DNA from: Flavobacterium lipolyticum
Lineage (GTDB): Bacteria > Bacteroidota > Bacteroidia > Flavobacteriales > Flavobacteriaceae
Assembly (NCBI RefSeq): GCF_020905335.1
Contig: NZ_JAJJMN010000002.1
Coordinates: forward strand, 186,001-250,000
Direction of reading: 5' to 3'
DNA: 64,000 nt
Shown here: positions 60,765-64,000 of the stretch, in pieces
Layout of the letters: each line of letters starts with the position of its first letter
Numbering within the stretch: the stretch's first letter is position 1
Position numbers and translations under genes: made by a program
The notes under the pieces: generated by a model
What the model was told of the DNA's origin: nothing
What the model saw: the letters and a program-made list of their open reading frames with translations, nothing else
Database searches by the model: none

Positions 60765-61379
60765 ATGAATAAGTTTATTACTGCTGTGACTCTGTTTTTG
60801 TTTAATCTGCTGCTTTCTCAGGCTCAGAGTACAACCCTTAAAGCCGGCGAAACGGCTCCGGATTTTAAATTGAAAAACGTAGACGGAAAAGAAGTTTCCT
60901 TTGCCAGTTTTCCAAAAGCAAAAGGATACATCGTTGTTTTTACCTGTAATACGTGCCCTTATGCGGTAGCGTACGAGCAAAGAATAATTGAATTGGACAA
61001 AAAGTTCAAAGCTCAGGGTTATCCGGTAATTGCCATCAATCCAAATGATCCTGAAGCTTCTAAGGCGGATTCTTTTGATAAAATGCAGGAATTGGCAAAA
61101 GATAAAAAATATCCGTTTCCTTATTTATTTGATGCCGGACAAAAAGTTACCGATCAGTATGGGGCAAAACGTACACCGCATCTTTTTATCGTTTCTAAAA
61201 CCGATAAAGGAAATGTGGTAGAATATGTAGGAGCAATTGACAGCGATCCGGAAGGAACTAAAACCGAAAAAACAAAGTATGCTGAAGAGGTGATCGCAGC
61301 ATTAAAAAGCAATAAAAAACCTGCCGTTACACAAACTAAAGAAATTGGCTGTACGGTAAAAAGAAAAGCAAAAGCTTAA
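60765..61379 (+). CDS. Secreted AhpC/TSA-like thioredoxin-fold protein
   Basis: 204 residues: a signal peptide (LLLSQAQ), GETAPDFKLKNVDGKEVSFASF typical of peroxiredoxin-like proteins, and CNTCPYAVAYEQRI with a CxxC pair at Cys61/Cys64. A C-terminal tail holds one more Cys (KEIGCTVKRKAKA). It belongs to the thioredoxin-family group with the FTCNTCPYA signature. It is co-transcribed with the TlpA-like gene. A terminator follows. Confidence 0.88.
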   Translation: MNKFITAVTLFLFNLLLSQAQSTTLKAGETAPDFKLKNVDGKEVSFASFPKAKGYIVVFTCNTCPYAVAYEQRIIELDKKFKAQGYPVIAINPNDPEASKADSFDKMQELAKDKKYPFPYLFDAGQKVTDQYGAKRTPHLFIVSKTDKGNVVEYVGAIDSDPEGTKTEKTKYAEEVIAALKSNKKPAVTQTKEIGCTVKRKAKA

Positions 61380-61406
61380 TTTTCAAGGATTTCACACTCA
61401 TAAAAA

Positions 61407-61436
61407 AAAATATCTCAGCAATGAGGTATTTTTTTT
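61407..61436 (+). terminator. Terminator of the thioredoxin pair
   Basis: AATATCTCA pairs with TGAGGTATT around GCAA, followed by eight T in all, 30 bp after the stop. Confidence 0.85.
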
Positions 61437-61447
61437 ATGGTATTTTT

Positions 61448-62871
61448 AAAGTAGAAGTTTTTTATTAAAAACGCTATATTATCTCCTGTTTGCCCACGCC
61501 CTTTCAGGGCTATTTGTAGCATTAGTTTAGATCATAGTGCGTTGCACTATGTTGGTGCTTTTGAGCTTTCAGCCCATTTTAACAGTTTCGAGTGTTTATA
61601 TTAGAATGAATTAATATTATAAATAAGAAGTAATAAAATGATGCTTCTATTTGCAATAAAACGCTAGAATATTAAGGAGTTACGATTGTTGATAACCAGA
61701 ATAATTTTTAGTAGCCTACGAAATATAATGCGGTCTTTAAAACATAAGTATTGGAAATCGGTCGCTCTGAAAGAGCCTTAGCAAAAGCATGTTGCGAAGC
61801 ATCATGACTAATGATGATGATTGTCTAAGCCCCGAAAGAATGAAAGCCTGGTTGCTCTAAAAAACTAACCAATCCTAAGTATTCGAAACCTATTGCTCTG
61901 AAAGAGCCTTAGCAAAAGCATGTTGCGAAGCATCATGACTAATGGTGATGAATGGCCAAGCCCTGAAAGGGCGTAAGCCAAGTCCTCCAAAAGGAAAAAA
62001 ACAATTATCTTAATTTTTCAAAGAATTTTCTAAAGTAGAAGTTCTATTGTTAAAACCTTAATATTATCTCCCGTTTGCCCACGCCCTTTCAGGGCTATTT
62101 GTAGCATTAGTTTAGATCATAGTGCGTTGCACTATGTTGGTGCTTTTGGGCTTTCAGCCCATTTTAGCCGTTTCGAGTGTTTATATTAGAATGAAACAAT
62201 TTTATAAATAAGAAGTAATAAAATGATGCTTCTATTTGCAATAAAACACTAGAATTCTATGGAGTTACGAACTTCGATAACCAGAATAATTTTTAGTAGC
62301 CTACGAAATATAGTGCGATCTTTAAAACATAAGTATTGGAAACCGGTCGCTCTGAAAGAGCCTTGGTAAAAGCATGTTGCGAAGCATCATGACTAATGAT
62401 GATGATTGTCTAAGCCCCGAAAGAATGAAAGCCTGGTTGCTCTAAAAAACTAACCAATCCTAAGTATTCGAAACCTATTGCTCTGAAAGAGCCTTAGCAA
62501 AAGCATGTTGCAAAGCATCATGACTAATGGTGATGAATGCCTAAGCCCTGAAAGGGCGTAAGCCAAGCCCCCCAAAAGAAAAAATACACTGATCTTAATT
62601 TTGCAAAGAATTTTCTAAAGTAGAAGTTCTATTGTTAAAACCTTAATATTATCCCTGCTTGCTCTCACCCTTTCAGGGCTATTTGTAGTATTAGTTTAGA
62701 TCATAGTGCGTTGCACTATGTTGGTGCTTTTGGGCTTTCAGCCCATTTTTAGTCGTTGCGAACACCTATAATAGAACTAAACATAAAAATTACAAGTAAA
62801 AAAATGATCTTTTATTTGCAATAAAATGTTTGAAAACTGAGGTGTTGCTATCGTTAATAAACGGAATGATT
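61448..62871. repeat. Tandem array of a ~584-bp palindrome-rich repeat, about 2.4 copies
   Basis: The marker 'aaagtagaag' recurs at 61448, 62032 and 62617, giving periods of 584 and 585 bp. Each copy contains GCCCTTTCAGGGC, CATAGTGCGTTGCACTATG, GCTTTCAGCCC, GCTCTGAAAGAGC (twice) and GCATGTTGCGAAGCATCATG. The third copy ends at the 3' end of the AAA ATPase gene. It has no coding capacity. This accounts for the whole 1.5-kb gap apart from the terminator at its start. Confidence 0.9.
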
Positions 62872-62872
62872 T

Positions 62873-63640
62873 TTAACAGTCCACAACATTCTCTACTGTT
62901 TCTGTTTTTTGTTGCTCCTGGAGCTCCAGTTCGGCAATAATTTGCTTTTTCATTGTGGTATGCACATAGTCTTTGGCTTCGGCATAAGATACATTATAGT
63001 TACGTTTAATTTCCTGAAGATGAATTGGAAAATGAGTAAGCAGTTTGTCATAATAGGCATTCAGTTCTGTATTATTGGGCATTTCAAATTTTAGTTTGAT
63101 TTGAAATCTTCTCAGCAAAGCCGTATCTATACTGTCGTAATAATTGGTTGCACAAATAAGTAAACTGTCTGCCGGAAGATAATCAATCAATTGAATGATC
63201 GTATTTACCAGGCGTTTCATTTCAGCCACATCTTTGTCCTGGCTGTCACGGCTTTTACCAATCTGATCAAATTCATCGAGAAATAAAACTGCTTTTTCAC
63301 GAATTGCTTTATCAAACAACACTTTTACATTTTTAGAAGTTTCTCCAATTTTAGCATCGATTAGGGTACTGAGATTCACAATAACAATGTTCTTGTTTAA
63401 AGCGTTTGCAATGGCTTTTGCGGTAGTGGTTTTACCACAGCCGGAATGCCCGTGCAGTAGTATTTTGTTGTCTACTTTGAGATTGTACTTTTTTAATTCT
63501 TCGATGTATTTATGTTCTTTGATCGTCTGAATTAATACCGTTTTATTCTCTGTGCTAAAAAGTAAATCTTCCAGTGCTATTTTTTCGGTATCGTTTACAA
63601 TAAGTTCGTGCAGATTCATTTGTGATTTTATTTGGTGCAA
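62873..63640 (-). CDS. Small AAA ATPase
   Basis: 255 residues. Walker A GHSGCGKT (64-71), Walker B LFLDEFD (119-125), sensor-1 ICATN and the arginine pair LLRRFQIKL identify a classical AAA module with little before it and a C-terminal helical lid. An in-frame Met at residue 8 (63619) is an alternative start. It lies 9 bp after the yggS-like gene. The stop codon sits in sequence that resembles the tandem repeat downstream. Substrate unknown. Confidence 0.88.
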   Translation of the reverse strand: MHQIKSQMNLHELIVNDTEKIALEDLLFSTENKTVLIQTIKEHKYIEELKKYNLKVDNKILLHGHSGCGKTTTAKAIANALNKNIVIVNLSTLIDAKIGETSKNVKVLFDKAIREKAVLFLDEFDQIGKSRDSQDKDVAEMKRLVNTIIQLIDYLPADSLLICATNYYDSIDTALLRRFQIKLKFEMPNNTELNAYYDKLLTHFPIHLQEIKRNYNVSYAEAKDYVHTTMKKQIIAELELQEQQKTETVENVVDC

Positions 63641-63649
63641 AATTAGACT

Positions 63650-64000
63650 TTATTCTGCAATATTTTCGTTCCAGATTTCTTTTCCTAAAAAGCGGTTTCC
63701 AAAAATTGAAGTTCCAATTCGTATCAGATTCGAACCTTCAGCAATGGCCAGTTCTAAGTCCTGTGACATTCCCATTGAAAGTTGTAAATTATTGATCCCT
63801 TCAATTTCAGCTGCGTAAATTTCATCTCTTGTTTTTCGAAGCAAACGCAATGACGGACGCATTTTTTCTTTTTCGACATCCAGCAATCCAATAGTCATTA
63901 GTCCTTTAATCTTAAGAGTTTCGTAACGTTTTATCTTTTGAATAAATGAAAGTACTTCTGTTGGAGGCAGTCCGAATTTACTTTCTTCAAATGAAGTGTT
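63650..64000 (-). CDS. YggS-family PLP protein, N-terminus beyond window edge
   Basis: The last 117 residues of the YggS/PROSC family of PLP homeostasis proteins: LKIKGLMTIGLLDVEKEK, NNLQLSMGMSQDLELAIAEGSNLIRIGTSIFGNRF. The SMGMS and RIGTxIFG motifs bind the PLP phosphate. The frame is open to the right edge of the window. Confidence 0.95.
   Translation of the reverse strand, partial: NTSFEESKFGLPPTEVLSFIQKIKRYETLKIKGLMTIGLLDVEKEKMRPSLRLLRKTRDEIYAAEIEGINNLQLSMGMSQDLELAIAEGSNLIRIGTSIFGNRFLGKEIWNENIAE

Noticed and set aside
61448..62871. CRISPR array
   Set aside because: Repeats are ~584 bp and tandem with no unique spacers of uniform size; the short palindromes inside are hairpins, not direct repeats separated by spacers. 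No cas genes are present.

Overview
The window reads as chromosomal DNA of a Bacteroidota species, almost certainly a Flavobacterium or close relative. The evidence is a TonB-dependent SusC/SusD pair, AT-rich DNA, the Bacteroidetes promoter form (TTG, 17-23 bp, TAnnTTTG), a histone H1-like protein, YegP, DUF2911 and PepSY-like proteins, and the dispersed short-palindrome and heptamer repeats common in flavobacterial intergenic DNA. No rRNA or tRNA gene was recognised.

Layout. 1-1.7 kb: the N-terminal part of an AraC regulator, then an ArsR/SRPBCC pair. 1.7-3.0 kb: no genes, packed with heptamer repeats, MITE-like inverted-repeat elements and short palindromes. 3.0-3.4 kb: a small gene behind a strongly structured 5' leader. 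3.4-5.6 kb: a very AT-rich three-gene cassette (DUF4365 nuclease-like protein, unknown 361-aa protein, GNAT acetyltransferase). 5.9-13.7 kb: a tripartite RND efflux operon (TolC, RND pump, adaptor) divergent from a LytS/LytTR-type two-component system. 14-19.6 kb: DUF4386 and PepSY-like proteins, a zincin lipoprotein followed by tandem paralogous secreted proteins, a 2H phosphoesterase and a receiver-like small protein.

20.2-49 kb is the main functional block: a pectin (homogalacturonan/rhamnogalacturonan) utilisation locus. Outer-membrane and periplasmic parts are SusC/SusD, two GH28 polygalacturonase-like enzymes, a PL10-CE8 pectate lyase/methylesterase fusion, two GH105 unsaturated-uronyl hydrolases, a CE12 acetylesterase, two alpha/beta esterases and a DUF4861 protein. 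Cytoplasmic parts are the hexuronate permease ExuT, KduI/KduD (unsaturated uronate branch), UxaC/UxaB/UxaA (galacturonate branch), and KdgK/KdgA, where both branches end in pyruvate and glyceraldehyde-3-phosphate. A LacI-family repressor sits in the middle. A 14-bp palindrome (TGnAATCGATTACA) lies directly after the -7 box of three promoters, before exuT, before kduI and before GH28-susCD, so one repressor probably controls transport, catabolism and the extracellular enzymes together.

49-64 kb is mixed: a YcxB-like protein, histone H1-like protein, fructokinase-like PfkB kinase, an XRE regulator with a small membrane protein cluster, YegP, DUF2911, an SDR oxidoreductase with a YhcH/YiaL protein (possibly further sugar-acid metabolism), YdeI, a SpoIIAA-like protein, a DsbA/FrnE-like protein divergent from an HxlR regulator, two thioredoxin-fold secreted proteins, a 1.4-kb tandem array of a ~584-bp palindrome-rich repeat, a small AAA ATPase and the C-terminal part of a YggS-type PLP protein.

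The strongest candidates for something undescribed are the structured RNA leader at 3013-3098 with its flanking direct repeats, the DUF4365 cassette, the several unrelated 7-bp minisatellite families, and the zincin lipoprotein with tandem paralogs.
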